64,000 nucleotides of DNA from Helicobacter canadensis MIT 98-5491. GTDB taxonomy: Bacteria > Campylobacterota > Campylobacteria > Campylobacterales > Helicobacteraceae. This document shows, piece after piece, positions 47,156 through 58,952 of the stretch. The stretch lies in the NCBI RefSeq assembly GCF_000162575.1, contig NZ_CM000776.2, forward strand, positions 1,058,950 through 1,122,949. The letters are read 5' to 3'. Each line of letters starts with the position of its first letter. Position 1 is the stretch's first letter. The notes under the pieces were generated by a model. It searched no databases, was not told the origin of the DNA, and saw only the letters and a program-made list of their open reading frames with translations. Made by a program: the position numbers and the translations under genes.

Positions 47156-47671
47156 TTAATGCTTTGAATCTTTATGTAAAAAATACAAACCAATTGCTAA
47201 AGCTAAAATAGAAATAGCAAAATACAACATATCTTGTGTATTTTTCATTCCCATATTAAGAACTTTGGAAAAAAAGGCTACAATTAGCGCCATTACAATC
47301 ACTTTAGCTAATTTATCTTTGAGCTGATCAAGTGTATGAATTTCTAAAACTTTAGAACTACTTTCATCTTTGATTTGAATCTTGCAAATAAAAAGCTCAT
47401 ATAAACCAAAGGCAAAGATTAATAGCACCACTGCAATCAAATACAAATCAATTGCCATAATGATTGTATTAAGCAAAATATTGTGAATATCAGATCCTGC
47501 TGGTAAAAGATGCATATAATACAAAAAGGTATCTTTAGCTGCTTTGATAATATCCACACTTGCTACAATAAAAAGCAAAATAGCTCCGATTAAAGACAAA
47601 ATGACCGCCAATACAATAAACAAACGGGCATTCCACATTAATTTTTCAAAGACAATACGCAATGATTCCAA
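47156..47671 (-). CDS. YqhA/UPF0114 family membrane protein
   Basis: 171 residues from the TTG at 47671 (a TTG two codons earlier sits too close to the AAAAGGA ribosome site). Three to four hydrophobic segments; the N-terminal 'ESLRIVFEKLMWNARLFIVLAV' and the middle 'MAIDLYLIAVVLLIFAFGLYELF' match the UPF0114/YqhA family of unknown function. Coupled with lolA; both may follow hemE on one transcript. Confidence 0.85.
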   Translation of the reverse strand: MESLRIVFEKLMWNARLFIVLAVILSLIGAILLFIVASVDIIKAAKDTFLYYMHLLPAGSDIHNILLNTIIMAIDLYLIAVVLLIFAFGLYELFICKIQIKDESSSKVLEIHTLDQLKDKLAKVIVMALIVAFFSKVLNMGMKNTQDMLYFAISILALAIGLYFLHKDSKH

Positions 47672-47753
47672 ACACAAATCCTTTTTGCTTAATTAATTGT
47701 ATTATAGCGAGAATCCGCTTAAAAGCCACCTTTTAATAAAATAAATTTTATTT

Positions 47754-48770
47754 TTAGAAACGATATTGATGAATAAAATCTACTAATTTAATAGCATTTT
47801 CTCGTGGCAAATCTGGCAACATTCCATGTCCCAAATTAAAAATATGTCTTTTGCCTTGCATTAAATCTAAAATATCTTTAGCACCCTCAAGCATTGATTT
47901 TTCATCATAGATTCTACAAGGCTCTAAATTACCTTGTAAAACATACTTATCTCCTAATTTTTCTTTAGCTATTTTTAATGGAGTGCTCCAATCTACTCCA
48001 AAGACATCAAACTCTCCATCAATCTTATCTAAATAGCCTGAAATTCCTTTAGGAAATAAAATAACTGGTATTTCTGGGTATTTTTGCTTAATAAAAGAAG
48101 CGATTTGTTTGCAATATTCAAATCCAAATTCCAAATACGCTGATTCTTCTAAGGCTGCCGCCCAAGAATCAAAAATCATCACTGCATTCACTCCTGCTTT
48201 AATTTGCGATTCAAGATAATTTTTCAAATTATGTGTAATAAGCTCTAATAAGTTATGCAAAAATTGGGCATTAGAATAAAGTATTTTTTTAGTTTGATTG
48301 TAAGTCTTACTTCCCTGCCCTTCTATCATGTAAGTTGCTAAAGTCCAAGGTGCTCCACAAAAACCAATTAATGCCTTATCTTTAGCAAGTTTTTGACGCG
48401 TCATTGTAATCGTATCATAAACATAATTTAGTGATAAATGTGAATCTTGCCTAAGTTGCTTTAAATCTTTATCGCTTTGAATAGTTTGTGTAAATTTTGG
48501 ACCTTCTCCTGTAAAAAATCCGAGCTCCATTCCCATTTCCATTGGCACCACTAAAATATCACTAAAAAGAATGGCTGCATCAACTCCCAAAATATCTATG
48601 GGCTGTAAAGTAACCTCTGAGGCAAGCTTAGGATTCTTACAAAGCGATAAAAAATCTCCTGCTTGTTTTCTTGTTTCTCTATACTCACTTAAATATCTCC
48701 CTGCTTGTCGCATAAACCAAACAGGAGTATAAGGGGTTTCTTTACCAAAACACGCATCAATAAAAATCAT
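47754..48770 (-). CDS. hemE: Uroporphyrinogen decarboxylase
   Basis: 338 residues. N-terminal '[20 protein letters not shown]' with substrate-binding arginines, '[14 protein letters not shown]' with the key Asp, '[16 protein letters not shown]', and the C-terminal '[12 protein letters not shown]' with His. It decarboxylates uroporphyrinogen III to coproporphyrinogen III in haem synthesis. ATG with AAAGGAAA. Divergent from secA. Confidence 0.97.
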   Translation of the reverse strand: MIFIDACFGKETPYTPVWFMRQAGRYLSEYRETRKQAGDFLSLCKNPKLASEVTLQPIDILGVDAAILFSDILVVPMEMGMELGFFTGEGPKFTQTIQSDKDLKQLRQDSHLSLNYVYDTITMTRQKLAKDKALIGFCGAPWTLATYMIEGQGSKTYNQTKKILYSNAQFLHNLLELITHNLKNYLESQIKAGVNAVMIFDSWAAALEESAYLEFGFEYCKQIASFIKQKYPEIPVILFPKGISGYLDKIDGEFDVFGVDWSTPLKIAKEKLGDKYVLQGNLEPCRIYDEKSMLEGAKDILDLMQGKRHIFNLGHGMLPDLPRENAIKLVDFIHQYRF

Positions 48771-48825
48771 ATTTTTCCTTTGCCTAAAATATTTTTCGCA
48801 TTTTATCTAAGTAAAATACCATTTA

Positions 48826-48834
48826 TGCTAAAAT
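48826..48834 (+). promoter_or_regulatory. Probable extended -10 for secA
   Basis: TGCTAAAAT about 63 bases before the secA ATG in the hemE/secA divergent gap. Confidence 0.5.
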
Positions 48835-48860
48835 TTTTAAAATTCTTTTTAATTTTATAG

Positions 48861-48883
48861 AGCTTCAAATCAATACTGAAGCT
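48861..48883 (+). repeat. Leader hairpin before secA
   Basis: Seven-base arms AGCTTCA (48861-48867) and TGAAGCT (48877-48883) end 6 bases before the GGAG ribosome site of secA. It could modulate initiation. No SecM-like upstream ORF is seen. Confidence 0.5.
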
Positions 48884-48896
48884 AAGGTTGGAGTAA

Positions 48897-51455
48897 ATGT
48901 TTTCACTAATAAAAAAAATTTTAAATAGTAAAAATGACCGATTGGTAGGGCATTATAAAAAACAAATTAAAAAAATTAATGAGCTTGAATCAAAGTATGC
49001 TGCTTTAAGCGATGAGGAGCTTAAAAATTCCTTTCAAGAGCTCAAAAATCAAGTTCAAACTTCAAAAAACCCTCAAGAAGAATTAAACAAAGTCCTTTTT
49101 CAATCCTTTGCAATCACGCGCGAAGCCAGTAAAAGAGTTTTAAATATGCGTCATTTTGATGTTCAGCTCATTGGGGGAATGGTTTTACACGAAGGTAAAA
49201 TTGCCGAAATGAAAACGGGAGAGGGAAAAACATTGGTTGCAACTTTGCCCGTTTGCCTTAATGCTATGCTAGGAAAAGGTGTGCATATCGTAACGGTAAA
49301 TGATTATCTTGCACAACGAGATGCAGAAACAATGCGACCACTTTATGAATTTTTGGGGTATAGTGTGGGCGTAATTGTCGGTGGAATTTATGATGATTCA
49401 CACCGCTTGGCTCAATATTCTTGCGATATTACTTATGGAACGAATAATGAATTTGGATTTGACTATTTGCGTGATAATATGAAATATGATTTTAATCAAA
49501 AAGTCCAAAAAGAGCATTATTTTGCCATTGTTGATGAAGTGGATTCCATTCTTATTGATGAAGCAAGAACACCACTTATCATTTCTGGACCAGCAAACCG
49601 CGTCCTAAAAAACTATGAAATTGCTAATAATGTCGCTTTAAAACTCAAAGAAAATGAGGATTACACTATCGATGAAAAAAACAGAGTGATTCTGCTCACA
49701 GAAAGTGGAATCAACCACGCAGAAAAACTTTTTGGAATTGATAATCTTTATAGTGTTGATAATGCGATTCTTGCACACCATTTAGATCAAGCCCTTAAAG
49801 CTAATAAACTCTTTAAAAAAGACAAAGATTATGTTTTACGCGATGGAGAAGTTGTTATAGTAGATGAATTCACAGGAAGACTTAGTGAGGGAAGACGCTT
49901 TAGTGAGGGATTACATCAAGCCCTAGAAGCCAAAGAAGGCGTTAAAATCAAAGAAGAATCTCAAACGCTTGCAGACATTACTTATCAAAATTATTTTAGA
50001 CTTTATCAAAAACTTGCCGGTATGACAGGGACTGCACAAACTGAAGCAAGTGAATTTTTGCAAATTTATAATCTTGAAGTTGTCTCAATCCCAACAAACT
50101 TGCCTATCAAAAGAAAAGATTTAAATGATTTAATTTACAAAACCGAAAGAGAAAAATTTAATGCACTTGTAGAAAAAATTATTGAATTAAATAAAAAGGG
50201 GCAACCTATTTTAGTTGGAACAGCCTCCATTGAAAAAAGTGAAAAGATTCACGATCTACTCAAATCTAAAAGGATTCCGCATTCTGTATTAAATGCCAAA
50301 AATCACGCCCAAGAAGCCGAAATCATCAAAGATGCTGGAAATAAAGGAGCTGTAACAATTGCTACAAATATGGCAGGGCGCGGTGTGGATATAAAAATCA
50401 ATGATGAAGTAAGAGAGCTTGGCGGACTTTATATTATTGGAACAGAAAGACACGAATCACGAAGAATAGACAATCAATTACGCGGTAGAAGCGGAAGACA
50501 AGGCGATCCTGGAACAAGCCAATTTTATTTGAGCTTAGAAGATCCTTTATTACGCATTTTTGGTAGCGATAAGATTAAAAACATTATGGATAAGTTAGGG
50601 CTTGATGATGGAGAACACATTGAATCAAAACTTGTAACACGATCTGTGGAAAATGCGCAAAAAAAAGTGGAAAGTATGCATTTTGAAGCAAGAAAGCATT
50701 TATTGGAATACGATGATGTTGCAAATGAACAAAGGAAAGCTATTTATCGTTTAAGGGATGAATTACTTAACCCAAAACAAGACATTTCCCATAAGATTAT
50801 TGAAAATCGTCATGAAGCCATTGCAATGCTTTTACAAAAAGCTGAAGTATTTAACGATACTGATAATTTAGAATCGCTTTGTGCTATGGCTTTAGAAGAT
50901 TTCAATATAGTGCTTAATATCCAAGAATTAAAAGATTCTTATCAAAAAAATAATAATTTTGAAACTTGGATTGATGAAAAAATGAAACAAATCTATGAAG
51001 ATAAAATGTCAATCCTTGATAATCAAACTCGGATCGAAATTGAAAAACTCGTCTATTTGCAAACTTTAGATAATTTATGGCGCGATCATTTATATATTAT
51101 GGATACACTCAAGACCGGTATAGGATTGCGTGGATATAACCAAAAAGATCCTTTAGTGGAATATAAAAAAGAAAGTTACAATCTCTTTTTAGAATTAGTT
51201 AGTCAAATCAAATACACTACCATTAAAATGCTTTATAAAGTGCAACTAAAAACCAATCAAGAAAGCGAAGAAGAAGCTAAAATCGCTCTCCAAAAACTTA
51301 ATAATAGCAATCAAAATGCAAAAACTAATCACGAGAATCCCCCTGTATTTAAAAAGAAACCCGTTAGAAATGAACCTTGTCCTTGCGGAAGTGGTAAAAA
51401 ATATAAAAATTGTTGCGGTATGAGTGGTCCAAAAAAAGGGATTTTAGCAAAATGA
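48897..51455 (+). CDS. secA: Preprotein translocase ATPase SecA
   Basis: 852 residues. DEAD motor with Walker A '[15 protein letters not shown]' and '[17 protein letters not shown]', the preprotein cross-linking domain, second helicase half ('[14 protein letters not shown]'), scaffold and wing, and the C-terminal zinc SEC-C motif '[13 protein letters not shown]', which binds SecB. It powers export through SecYEG. The last bases overlap the LolC/E-type gene (ATGA), so the two are coupled. Confidence 0.98.
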   Translation: MFSLIKKILNSKNDRLVGHYKKQIKKINELESKYAALSDEELKNSFQELKNQVQTSKNPQEELNKVLFQSFAITREASKRVLNMRHFDVQLIGGMVLHEGKIAEMKTGEGKTLVATLPVCLNAMLGKGVHIVTVNDYLAQRDAETMRPLYEFLGYSVGVIVGGIYDDSHRLAQYSCDITYGTNNEFGFDYLRDNMKYDFNQKVQKEHYFAIVDEVDSILIDEARTPLIISGPANRVLKNYEIANNVALKLKENEDYTIDEKNRVILLTESGINHAEKLFGIDNLYSVDNAILAHHLDQALKANKLFKKDKDYVLRDGEVVIVDEFTGRLSEGRRFSEGLHQALEAKEGVKIKEESQTLADITYQNYFRLYQKLAGMTGTAQTEASEFLQIYNLEVVSIPTNLPIKRKDLNDLIYKTEREKFNALVEKIIELNKKGQPILVGTASIEKSEKIHDLLKSKRIPHSVLNAKNHAQEAEIIKDAGNKGAVTIATNMAGRGVDIKINDEVRELGGLYIIGTERHESRRIDNQLRGRSGRQGDPGTSQFYLSLEDPLLRIFGSDKIKNIMDKLGLDDGEHIESKLVTRSVENAQKKVESMHFEARKHLLEYDDVANEQRKAIYRLRDELLNPKQDISHKIIENRHEAIAMLLQKAEVFNDTDNLESLCAMALEDFNIVLNIQELKDSYQKNNNFETWIDEKMKQIYEDKMSILDNQTRIEIEKLVYLQTLDNLWRDHLYIMDTLKTGIGLRGYNQKDPLVEYKKESYNLFLELVSQIKYTTIKMLYKVQLKTNQESEEEAKIALQKLNNSNQNAKTNHENPPVFKKKPVRNEPCPCGSGKKYKNCCGMSGPKKGILAK

Positions 51456-52672
51456 CGCAAAAAGGAATTATTTCTTTTTTGTTATTTCGCTATCTGCGAT
51501 TCAATAAACACCAACCTTTTATTTCCATTGCTGCCATTTTAGCATTTTTAGGGGTTTGCATTGGGGTTATGGTTTTAATTGTTGCAATGGCGTTAATGAA
51601 TGGATTTGACAAAGAATTTGAACGCAAACTCTTTATTATGAATTATCCCCTCACTATGATTCAAGGAAGTCCAGAAAAAATCACCAAAGAAACTCTAGAA
51701 GATTTACAAAAAAACTTTCCACAATTGCAATTTAGCCCTTTTATTCAAACTCAAGCAATTTCAAAAATAGGGAATCATATGGAAGGAGCGATGGTTTTTG
51801 GTATAGATTTTGAATTTGAGAGTAAAATTAATCCCATCTTTAAAGAAGCTTATCTTCAATCCCAACAAAATCAAAATCAAACAAAAGAAATCTTTAGCGT
51901 GATTGTTGGCAAAAGTCTCAAAGATTCTTATAGATTAAACTATCAATCAAATTTACTCCTTATTTTTACAGACTTTACTCCCAATGCAATACAACTAAGC
52001 CCTACTATGAAGCGTTTTGTAGTAGAGGGCTTCTTTCAATCAGGTTTAATCGCTTATGATAAGGGCTATATTTATACCAGTCTTGAAGCAATGCAAATCA
52101 TCAAAAATCTCCCTAAAGATACCTATGATGGCATTCACATTCACTCTAACAATCCACAAAAGGACATTGTGTCTCTCCAAGAAGCATATCCGCAAATGCG
52201 AATTGTTGGTTGGTGGGAGCAAAATGGAAATTTCTTTGCAGCCTTAGCACTAGAAAAACGCGCATTATTTATCGTTTTGATGCTTATTATTCTAGTTGCT
52301 TCTCTTAATATTATTAGTTCCCTTTTAATGACTGTGATGAATAGAAGACGAGAAATTGCCCTATTACTCACTATGGGGACAAGCACTAAAGAGATTCAAA
52401 AAACTTTTCTTTATTTGGGGAATTTTATAGGCATCAGTGGAATTATCTGTGGAAGCATTTTAGCTTTTATTATTCTTTTCTTGCTTTCAAGTTTTCCTAT
52501 TATCTCACTGCCCGCAGATGTTTATGGTAGCTCAAAATTACCCTTAGAACTTTCTTTGCTTGATTTATTTTCAATTTTGTGTGGCTCTTTTGCAATCGTT
52601 TTCTTTTCTTCTTATTATCCAGCCAAAAAAGCTACTCAAATTAATCCTTTAGAAGTTTTGCGTAACGAATAG
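51452..52672 (+). CDS. LolC/LolE-type (FtsX family) lipoprotein-releasing permease
   Basis: 406 residues from ATG 51452, overlapping the secA stop by 4 bases. One N-terminal membrane segment (about 23-47), a ~220-residue periplasmic MacB-PCD-like domain, and three C-terminal membrane segments (about 270-400), the FtsX layout. '[13 protein letters not shown]' at the start and '[24 protein letters not shown]' in the coupling-helix region are typical of LolC/LolE. With an ATPase (LolD, not seen here) it releases lipoproteins to LolA, which is encoded about 4 kb upstream. Exact C/E assignment is uncertain; some Campylobacterota have a single such gene. Confidence 0.85.
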   Translation: MTQKGIISFLLFRYLRFNKHQPFISIAAILAFLGVCIGVMVLIVAMALMNGFDKEFERKLFIMNYPLTMIQGSPEKITKETLEDLQKNFPQLQFSPFIQTQAISKIGNHMEGAMVFGIDFEFESKINPIFKEAYLQSQQNQNQTKEIFSVIVGKSLKDSYRLNYQSNLLLIFTDFTPNAIQLSPTMKRFVVEGFFQSGLIAYDKGYIYTSLEAMQIIKNLPKDTYDGIHIHSNNPQKDIVSLQEAYPQMRIVGWWEQNGNFFAALALEKRALFIVLMLIILVASLNIISSLLMTVMNRRREIALLLTMGTSTKEIQKTFLYLGNFIGISGIICGSILAFIILFLLSSFPIISLPADVYGSSKLPLELSLLDLFSILCGSFAIVFFSSYYPAKKATQINPLEVLRNE

Positions 52673-53541
52673 TGAAGCCCTTTCAAAAAATTTTTATTGA
52701 GATTACAAATTTTTGTGGGCTTTCTTGCTCCTTTTGCACCCCCAAAAAAGCTAAAGATTCTATGGATTTAAATGATTTTAATAAAATATGCAAAGAAATT
52801 GCACCTTTCACTCATTTATGTGCTTTGCATATCTTAGGAGATCCGCTAACGCTTGATAATCTTGAATCTTATCTTAAAATTGCAACAATGCACCAACTTA
52901 AAATTGATATTACTACAAGTGGTTTTTATTGGAATAATGAAAAAATTAATCTCCTTTTACAAAGCCCCTGCGTTCATCAAATCAATATTTCACTCACAAG
53001 CTCCCTTTATCAAAAAAAACCGACTAATCTAAAAACTTATTTTGATTCTATTTTTACCCTACTCTCTAAGCATCAAGTAATACAAAGTGAAAAATTCATT
53101 AATTTAAGACTTTGGAATCTTCAAAAAGATTTTACTTCACCACTAAAAAATTCCCCTATTTATCAAGCTTTGCAGGATTTTTTTCAAGTCCCTATTACAA
53201 CACCAAAAACGCGTTTAGCCTACAAAATCCATTTACTTGAACAACCTTTTTTTGAATGGGTCAATCTAGAATCTCAAATAATTTCACAAAAAGGATTTTG
53301 CTATGGAGGTAGCAAACAACTTGGTATTTTATGCAATGGAGATGTAGTGCCTTGTTGTTTTGATACTAAAGGAGTGATGAATTTTGGTAATTTACTAAAA
53401 GATTCAATGCCAAAAATCTTAGAAAATCCTCGTCTAAAAAGACTAGTTGAGAACTTTAAAAATGGGGTAAGGATTGAAGAGCTTTGTTGGCACTGCAATT
53501 ACCCCGATTATCTTATTAAACTTAATGTAGAAAATGTCTAA
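52672..53541 (+). CDS. Radical SAM protein with C-terminal SPASM-like cysteines
   Basis: 289 residues. CxxxCxxC at Cys15, Cys19 and Cys22 binds the SAM-coordinated 4Fe-4S cluster. The C-terminal ~70 residues have further cysteines ('GFCYGG', '[11 protein letters not shown]', 'ELCWHC') like a SPASM/twitch auxiliary-cluster domain. GTG start overlaps the permease stop by one base (TAGTG), making secA-permease-radical SAM a coupled set. The substrate is unknown; peptide or small-molecule modification are possible. Its 3' end overlaps convergent purH by 20 bases. Confidence 0.85.
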   Translation: MKPFQKIFIEITNFCGLSCSFCTPKKAKDSMDLNDFNKICKEIAPFTHLCALHILGDPLTLDNLESYLKIATMHQLKIDITTSGFYWNNEKINLLLQSPCVHQINISLTSSLYQKKPTNLKTYFDSIFTLLSKHQVIQSEKFINLRLWNLQKDFTSPLKNSPIYQALQDFFQVPITTPKTRLAYKIHLLEQPFFEWVNLESQIISQKGFCYGGSKQLGILCNGDVVPCCFDTKGVMNFGNLLKDSMPKILENPRLKRLVENFKNGVRIEELCWHCNYPDYLIKLNVENV

Positions 53542-55054
53542 AACCACTAAAGTAAAGCGCCATACCTTTTTGATTAGCACATTCAATCACCTCTTCATCG
53601 CGGATACTTCCTCCAGGTTCAATCACCGCACTCACACCAACCTTATAAGCCTCTTCTATGCTATCCTTAAAAGGAAAAAACGCTTCACTTGCCAAAACAC
53701 AACCCCTTAAATCAATTCCCATTTCTTCTGCTTTTCTAATTGCAGCCTTTGCTGCATCAACGCGGCTTGTCATTCCCATTCCAACAGCTACCATAGCAGA
53801 ATCTTTAACATACACTACACAATTTGATTTCACTAAACTCGCCACTTTATAGGCAATCTCTAAATCTTTCATTTGTTCTTTTGTGGCTTGTTTTTGGCTA
53901 ACACATTTTGCATTTTTCACTTCACTAGGTGCTACACTATCTGCTTCTTGCAAAACAAATCCCCCTTCAATATGTTTAAAATCTTGTCCATCTTTTGGAA
54001 AACAAAGTTTCTCTCCACCACAAACGAAAATTTTAATCTTTTTCTTGCTCTCAAAAACTCTCAAAGCTTCCTCTGTAATGCTTGGCGCTACCAATACTTC
54101 AATAAAAATCTTATTGATTTCATTAGCCAAATCCACACCCACTTCGCCATTAACCGCAACAACTCCACCATAAGCAGAAATATTATCGCATTTTAAAGCC
54201 GCAATGTATGATTCTAAGACATTCTCTTTTATTGCAAAACCACAAGGATTTCCGTGTTTAACAATACACACACAAGGTTTATCCTCAAAACTTGAAGCAA
54301 TTTTAACCGCACTATTAATATCTGTTAAATTATTGAAGCTAATTTCACCTTTAAGCGCTTTAAAGTGTTTGGAATAAAAATCACCAAATTCATAATACGC
54401 TCCTTTTTGGTGAGGATTTTCTCCGTATCTTGTAGGATTTACAAGCTTCCCAGCAATAAAGTGATTCTTTCCAAAACCGCTATTGAAACGCTTATTCATA
54501 TAATTTGCAATCATACAATCATAAGCAGCTGTGTGTTCAAATGCTTTAATCATTAATTCTTGACGAAATTCAAAAGTATTTTGCCCATTTTCAAGTTTTT
54601 CAAGCACTCTTTTATAATCATTACAATCCGTTACAATCAGCACCGATTCAAAATTCTTGGCTGCTGCCCTAACCATTGAGGGACCACCAATATCAATATT
54701 TTCTATAATCTCTCCAAAATCCTCTGTTTTTTCAATCGTTTCTTTAAAGGGATAGAGATTTACACAAACTAAGCTAATATCTTTTATCCCAAATTCAGAT
54801 GCTTTTTGCCTATCATCTTGATTGTTACGCCTATGCAATATCCCACCATGAATCTTAGGATGCAATGTCTTAACACGACCATCAAACATTTCTGGGCTTT
54901 GTGTGTATTCACTCACTTCTAATGCTTTGATTGCATTTTCCCTTAAAATCTTCAAAGTTCCGCCTGTAGATAAGATCTCATAACCTAAACTCACAAGCCC
55001 TTTTGCAAATTCAACAATGCCTTTTTTATCGCTTACGCTTAATAATGCTGTCAT
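53522..55054 (-). CDS. purH: Bifunctional AICAR transformylase / IMP cyclohydrolase
   Basis: 510 residues. N-terminal IMP cyclohydrolase ('[28 protein letters not shown]' in parts; '[12 protein letters not shown]') and C-terminal AICAR transformylase ('[14 protein letters not shown]', '[21 protein letters not shown]' in parts, '[13 protein letters not shown]'). It completes IMP synthesis. Genuine de novo purine enzyme, unlike the reduced set in H. pylori. Confidence 0.97.
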   Translation of the reverse strand: MTALLSVSDKKGIVEFAKGLVSLGYEILSTGGTLKILRENAIKALEVSEYTQSPEMFDGRVKTLHPKIHGGILHRRNNQDDRQKASEFGIKDISLVCVNLYPFKETIEKTEDFGEIIENIDIGGPSMVRAAAKNFESVLIVTDCNDYKRVLEKLENGQNTFEFRQELMIKAFEHTAAYDCMIANYMNKRFNSGFGKNHFIAGKLVNPTRYGENPHQKGAYYEFGDFYSKHFKALKGEISFNNLTDINSAVKIASSFEDKPCVCIVKHGNPCGFAIKENVLESYIAALKCDNISAYGGVVAVNGEVGVDLANEINKIFIEVLVAPSITEEALRVFESKKKIKIFVCGGEKLCFPKDGQDFKHIEGGFVLQEADSVAPSEVKNAKCVSQKQATKEQMKDLEIAYKVASLVKSNCVVYVKDSAMVAVGMGMTSRVDAAKAAIRKAEEMGIDLRGCVLASEAFFPFKDSIEEAYKVGVSAVIEPGGSIRDEEVIECANQKGMALYFSGFRHFLH

Positions 55055-55068
55055 ATTTTCTCCTTTTA

Positions 55069-56136
55069 TTATTCTTTAAATAACCTTAAAAATAGCCATA
55101 AGCTCACTAAACCTAAGATTCCAATAGGTAAAATGATACTTACTTCTGGCGGCAAAAAACCACTCATAGAGAGCCTAGAAAAACTAAAAAATACACCCCA
55201 TACAATCAAAACTCCAAGAATCATTCCCAAAGTAATTCCGCCAATATTAGCATAACGATTAGAATTTGGAGTAAATCTAGCCAAACACACCATCACCAAA
55301 GGAGCAAAAAATGGAAAAAATATCAAAGCATAAAGAGAGCTGCGAAGTTTTTGAGTATTAACTCCTTGTTTTTTGAGAAGCCATATTGCTTCTAATGCAT
55401 CAACAATAGAAACACTACCCTGCTTTTCATAAATATTATCTAAAATTTTAGGTTTAAAACCTTCTAGTGTTTCATAAGTTTTTTGTTCCTCAATTTTAAG
55501 GGGATTTTTACCCACTTCAAGATTGGAATCAAGAGTGGTGATTCTAGCGTCTTCTAATTTCCATTTATCTTCAATAAAAGTTGCTTTTGGGGCTTCAATA
55601 ATTTTAATAACTTGCTTGTTAAAAACTTCATAAACTTTAACATTCTCTGCCATCTTTAAAAGAGGGAATATTTTTTCAAAATAAATATAATTTTCATTGT
55701 ATTTTATAAATAAATCATTTTTATAACTCCCCAAATATCCTCGCTCAATAATCAAATCCACTCGTTCCTTAGCATAAGCAAAAGGAGTTGCATTAAGCAA
55801 AACAAACAAAAGGGTGATTAAAAATGATACTATAAAAATAGGCAAGAAGATTCTTGCTTTTGAATATCCAAGTGCCAAAAAAGCTGTAAATTGTGAATTT
55901 CTCAACATAGAAATTGATAAAACAATTTGAGCTAACACCAAGGAAAGTGGTAAAATAAAATTACTTGCATACACAAAATCATAAAAAATGAGCAAAACTA
56001 TCAAATTTGCAGATTGAGGTAATTCATCAAGATATTTTACTAAATCTATTAAAACAAAAAAGCATTCTAGTGATACAAAAAGAATAAAAAAATACTTCAA
56101 ATATAAAGAAATAATGTAGCGTGAAAATAAAGTCAT
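55069..56136 (-). CDS. LptF/LptG-family LPS export permease (LptG-like)
   Basis: 355 residues. Six membrane segments in two groups of three flanking a ~140-residue periplasmic beta-jellyroll-like domain, the YjgP/YjgQ layout. '[24 protein letters not shown]' and the C-terminal '[30 protein letters not shown]' (read in parts) match LptG better than LptF. With LptB it extracts LPS or LOS from the inner membrane. The start is adjacent to the pth stop. Confidence 0.85.
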   Translation of the reverse strand: MTLFSRYIISLYLKYFFILFVSLECFFVLIDLVKYLDELPQSANLIVLLIFYDFVYASNFILPLSLVLAQIVLSISMLRNSQFTAFLALGYSKARIFLPIFIVSFLITLLFVLLNATPFAYAKERVDLIIERGYLGSYKNDLFIKYNENYIYFEKIFPLLKMAENVKVYEVFNKQVIKIIEAPKATFIEDKWKLEDARITTLDSNLEVGKNPLKIEEQKTYETLEGFKPKILDNIYEKQGSVSIVDALEAIWLLKKQGVNTQKLRSSLYALIFFPFFAPLVMVCLARFTPNSNRYANIGGITLGMILGVLIVWGVFFSFSRLSMSGFLPPEVSIILPIGILGLVSLWLFLRLFKE

Positions 56137-56709
56137 TTATTTGTCTTTTGGATTTAAAGTATAGAGACTAGAAATTTTGCTTGCCAATTCACTAGGATTT
56201 TCTAATTTTACTATTTCCAATGCTGGTTTAATGCAATGTTTTATGATTTCTTCATTTTCTATTGATTCTTCTTTGCTAAAATCTCCCAAAACCCAATCAA
56301 TCACTTGATTTTTTAAAGGAGGTTTTCCAATCCCATAACGCAAACGATAATACTCTTTGCCACACAATTCATCAATGGATTTTAATCCATTATGTCCGCC
56401 ACTGCCTCCACCAAATTTAAATCGCACTGTCCCAAAAGGCAAATCAAGATCATCGTGAATAACAAGCATTTTGTCTATTTTGTAAAAGTTTTTAACACTT
56501 AAAACTGATTTTCCAGAAAGATTCATAAAAGTTGAAGGCTTTAAAAGAAGAATTTGGGAAGCCTTATAAAGCTCCCCATAGAAATCTTTACTAGATTGCT
56601 TTGTAGCATTTAAAAAAGCAATCAAAGAATCAACAATGCAAAAGCCGATATTATGGCGATTGTTTTTATATTTTTCGCCAATATTACCTAACCCTACAAT
56701 TAAAAACAT
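56137..56709 (-). CDS. pth: Peptidyl-tRNA hydrolase
   Basis: 190 residues. 'LIVGLGNIGEKYKNNRHNIGF' with the catalytic His20 and Asn10-equivalent, 'LLKPSTFMNLSGKSV', and 'LVIHDDLDLPFGTVRFKFGGGSGGHNGLKS' (in parts) are the family blocks. It recycles tRNA from dropped peptidyl-tRNA. It lies 3 bases after rplY, in the common ctc-pth order. Confidence 0.97.
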   Translation of the reverse strand: MFLIVGLGNIGEKYKNNRHNIGFCIVDSLIAFLNATKQSSKDFYGELYKASQILLLKPSTFMNLSGKSVLSVKNFYKIDKMLVIHDDLDLPFGTVRFKFGGGSGGHNGLKSIDELCGKEYYRLRYGIGKPPLKNQVIDWVLGDFSKEESIENEEIIKHCIKPALEIVKLENPSELASKISSLYTLNPKDK

Positions 56710-56712
56710 TTC

Positions 56713-57249
56713 TTAGCGAGATTTAATCACACCAACGATTGCAACATCATCTCTTTCTACAATTTTCACACCATTGTTTTGTGGTAAATCACGCACTAAT
56801 ACAACATCACCCACATCCAAATCTGTTACATTAATTTCATAATCTTTAGGTAAATTTTCAGGAGCAGCTTTAACTTTAATGCGTTTTTTAGAAACCATCA
56901 AAACACCCTTATTCTTAAGTCCTTTTGCAATCCCTACAATTCTTACTTTAACAGAATATTTTGCTTCTACACCTTTTTGTGCAAGCATTAAATCCACATG
57001 GGTAATTTCGCTAGTAATTGGATCTTTTTGATACTCTTGGATAACAACTGGATATTTTTGTGTGCCTACTTCCACTTCAAAAATTAGATCGGTTTTGTTT
57101 TTAACTTCTCTAATAAAGTCATTACGCTTGAAAGCACAATGAATATTTTCTCTGCCCTTACCATAAATATTGGCAATTAGATAACCATTTTTTCTTAAAG
57201 CCTTTGTATCTGCTTTTGAAATACTCTCTCTAATTATTCCACTTAACAT
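56713..57249 (-). CDS. rplY: 50S ribosomal protein L25 / general stress protein Ctc
   Basis: 178 residues: an N-terminal L25 5S-rRNA-binding beta barrel and a C-terminal TL5-like domain, the long Ctc form. '[13 protein letters not shown]' and '[18 protein letters not shown]' are typical. It precedes pth and lptG-like on the same strand. Confidence 0.94.
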   Translation of the reverse strand: MLSGIIRESISKADTKALRKNGYLIANIYGKGRENIHCAFKRNDFIREVKNKTDLIFEVEVGTQKYPVVIQEYQKDPITSEITHVDLMLAQKGVEAKYSVKVRIVGIAKGLKNKGVLMVSKKRIKVKAAPENLPKDYEINVTDLDVGDVVLVRDLPQNNGVKIVERDDVAIVGVIKSR

Positions 57250-57315
57250 TTAAAAATCCTTAAAAATAAAATAAAACTTGCAATTATAGCTAAAATTCTT
57301 AAAACTTCTTTTAAA

Positions 57316-58320
57316 CTAAGCCAAACTCTCTAAAATTTTTGCAAAAGCATTTTTAAAATCTTCCAATCCTTGTTCCAATAACTCACTAGAAACCTTTTGT
57401 AAATCCACACCAGCATTTGCCACCACCTTAAAATATTCATCCAACTCTTCATAGCTTGGCAAATAAGTTTCTTGCAAGGCTTCAACTTTCATAAAAGCTT
57501 CAATAGTTGCTAATGGAGCGGTATTAATAGCGTATTGGTGATAAAGCTCTTTAATATAATAGATAGGATCCAAACTATCATCTTTTACCCCTGTGCTTGC
57601 AAAAAGTGCCCTCACGCAAGGCAAAGAATAATCATTAATAATATGGTATAAGTGTTGCGCATTTTTAACGCCTAAAGTGGCTACGGGAATACCATTTTCT
57701 TTTAAAATAGAATCACATTTTCTATCAAATCTTGATACAAAAATACTCACTACCGCTCTTGGAAAATCCTTTGATTCTTTTTTGGTTGTTTTTTTGAGAT
57801 TCTCATAACCTCTATTAAAAGCTTCCATACACTCAATCGTTTGCTCTTTTGTAAAAACCAAAGTAGCATTAACCGAAATTCCTTGAGAAATTAATTCCTC
57901 CATTGCGACAAATCCCGCTTTAGTAGCAGGAATCTTAATCATTACATTAGGATAGCCAATTTCTTTAAACAATCTTACACCCTCTTCAATAGTTCCTTTA
58001 GAATCTTGACACAAATTAGGATCTACTTCAATACTCACATAGCCATCATTTGGATTATTAGTGTAAATTGGCATAAGGAGTTCTGCTGCTCTTTGAATAT
58101 CGCTTTTTGCCAAAGCTTCATAAATCTCTTTTGGATTTTTACCTTTTAATGATTCTTTTTGTTCTCTATAACTCTCTTCTAAAAAAGATTTTTGAAAAAT
58201 AGCAGGATTGCTTGTTGCTCCTTCAATGATTCCGCCTTCAATCATTTTAGTAAAATCATTTTCTAAAAACTCTCTTTCAATAAAATCACACCACAACGAA
58301 AAAGAAATATTATTTTGCAT
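57316..58320 (-). CDS. tal: Transaldolase
   Basis: 334 residues from the ATG at 58320, which follows AAAGGGAACAAT; an ORF extension of 31 residues overlaps serB and is unlikely. Type with an extended C-terminus: 'GIIEGATSNPAIFQKSF' and the Schiff-base lysine in 'VMIKIPATKAG'; 'NATLVFTKEQTIECMEAFNRG' (in parts) follows. It links pentose phosphates with erythrose 4-phosphate, which also feeds AroF. It starts 11 bases after serB. Confidence 0.93.
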   Translation of the reverse strand: MQNNISFSLWCDFIEREFLENDFTKMIEGGIIEGATSNPAIFQKSFLEESYREQKESLKGKNPKEIYEALAKSDIQRAAELLMPIYTNNPNDGYVSIEVDPNLCQDSKGTIEEGVRLFKEIGYPNVMIKIPATKAGFVAMEELISQGISVNATLVFTKEQTIECMEAFNRGYENLKKTTKKESKDFPRAVVSIFVSRFDRKCDSILKENGIPVATLGVKNAQHLYHIINDYSLPCVRALFASTGVKDDSLDPIYYIKELYHQYAINTAPLATIEAFMKVEALQETYLPSYEELDEYFKVVANAGVDLQKVSSELLEQGLEDFKNAFAKILESLA

Positions 58321-58331
58321 TATTGTTCCCT

Positions 58332-58952
58332 TTATAAATAATTTTTTATCAATGATAAATCTTTTGTATCTATTATAATGTTTGCAGCCTCTCTTAAAAC
58401 TTCTTTGGCACAAAATGCCACTTTTTTTTGTGCATATTGAAACATTGAAAGATCATTAGCGCCATCTCCCACAACAAGAGTATTAGAACAATCCACACCA
58501 AGTAAAATTTGAATTTTCTCAAGCATTCTACCTTTAGAATAAGAAAACATCATCTCTCCACCAACTTTTCCTGTTAAAAGCCCATCTTTATGATGCAAAG
58601 TGTTACTAAAATGAATATCATAGCCAAGCACTTTTTGTCCCGCACTCACACCCTCATCAAAACCTCCACTAAATACCACTACTTTATAACCTCTGTCTTT
58701 TAAAATACCAATAATCTCCTTAGCACCTGGGTTGTAAGTAAGATTTTCACAAACCTCACAGACCTGCTTTAGCGGCATTCCCTTTAAAGTTTTTACGCGT
58801 TTTCTCAAGCTATGATAAAAATCCAATTTCCCTGCCATAGCTTCTTTGGTAATCTCGCTCACCTCTTGTTCGCTACCATAAGCCTTTGCAAGTAAGTTAA
58901 TCGTCTCACCATCCATTAATGTAGAATCAAAATCAAACACTGCAAGTTTCAA
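58332..58952 (-). CDS. serB: Phosphoserine phosphatase
   Basis: 206 residues, HAD family. Nucleophile motif 'AVFDFDSTLMDGE' (Asp7, Asp9), Ser in 'VVFSGGFDEG', and 'VVGDGANDLSMF' with the metal-binding Asp. It makes serine from phosphoserine. Followed closely by tal. Confidence 0.95.
   Translation of the reverse strand: MKLAVFDFDSTLMDGETINLLAKAYGSEQEVSEITKEAMAGKLDFYHSLRKRVKTLKGMPLKQVCEVCENLTYNPGAKEIIGILKDRGYKVVVFSGGFDEGVSAGQKVLGYDIHFSNTLHHKDGLLTGKVGGEMMFSYSKGRMLEKIQILLGVDCSNTLVVGDGANDLSMFQYAQKKVAFCAKEVLREAANIIIDTKDLSLIKNYL

Noticed and set aside
53873-54196. 107-residue plus-strand frame in purH
   Set aside because: Shadow within an intact purH; no start context.
58321-58413. 31-residue N-terminal extension of transaldolase
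   Set aside because: It overlaps serB; the ATG at 58320 with AAAGGGAAC is far better.
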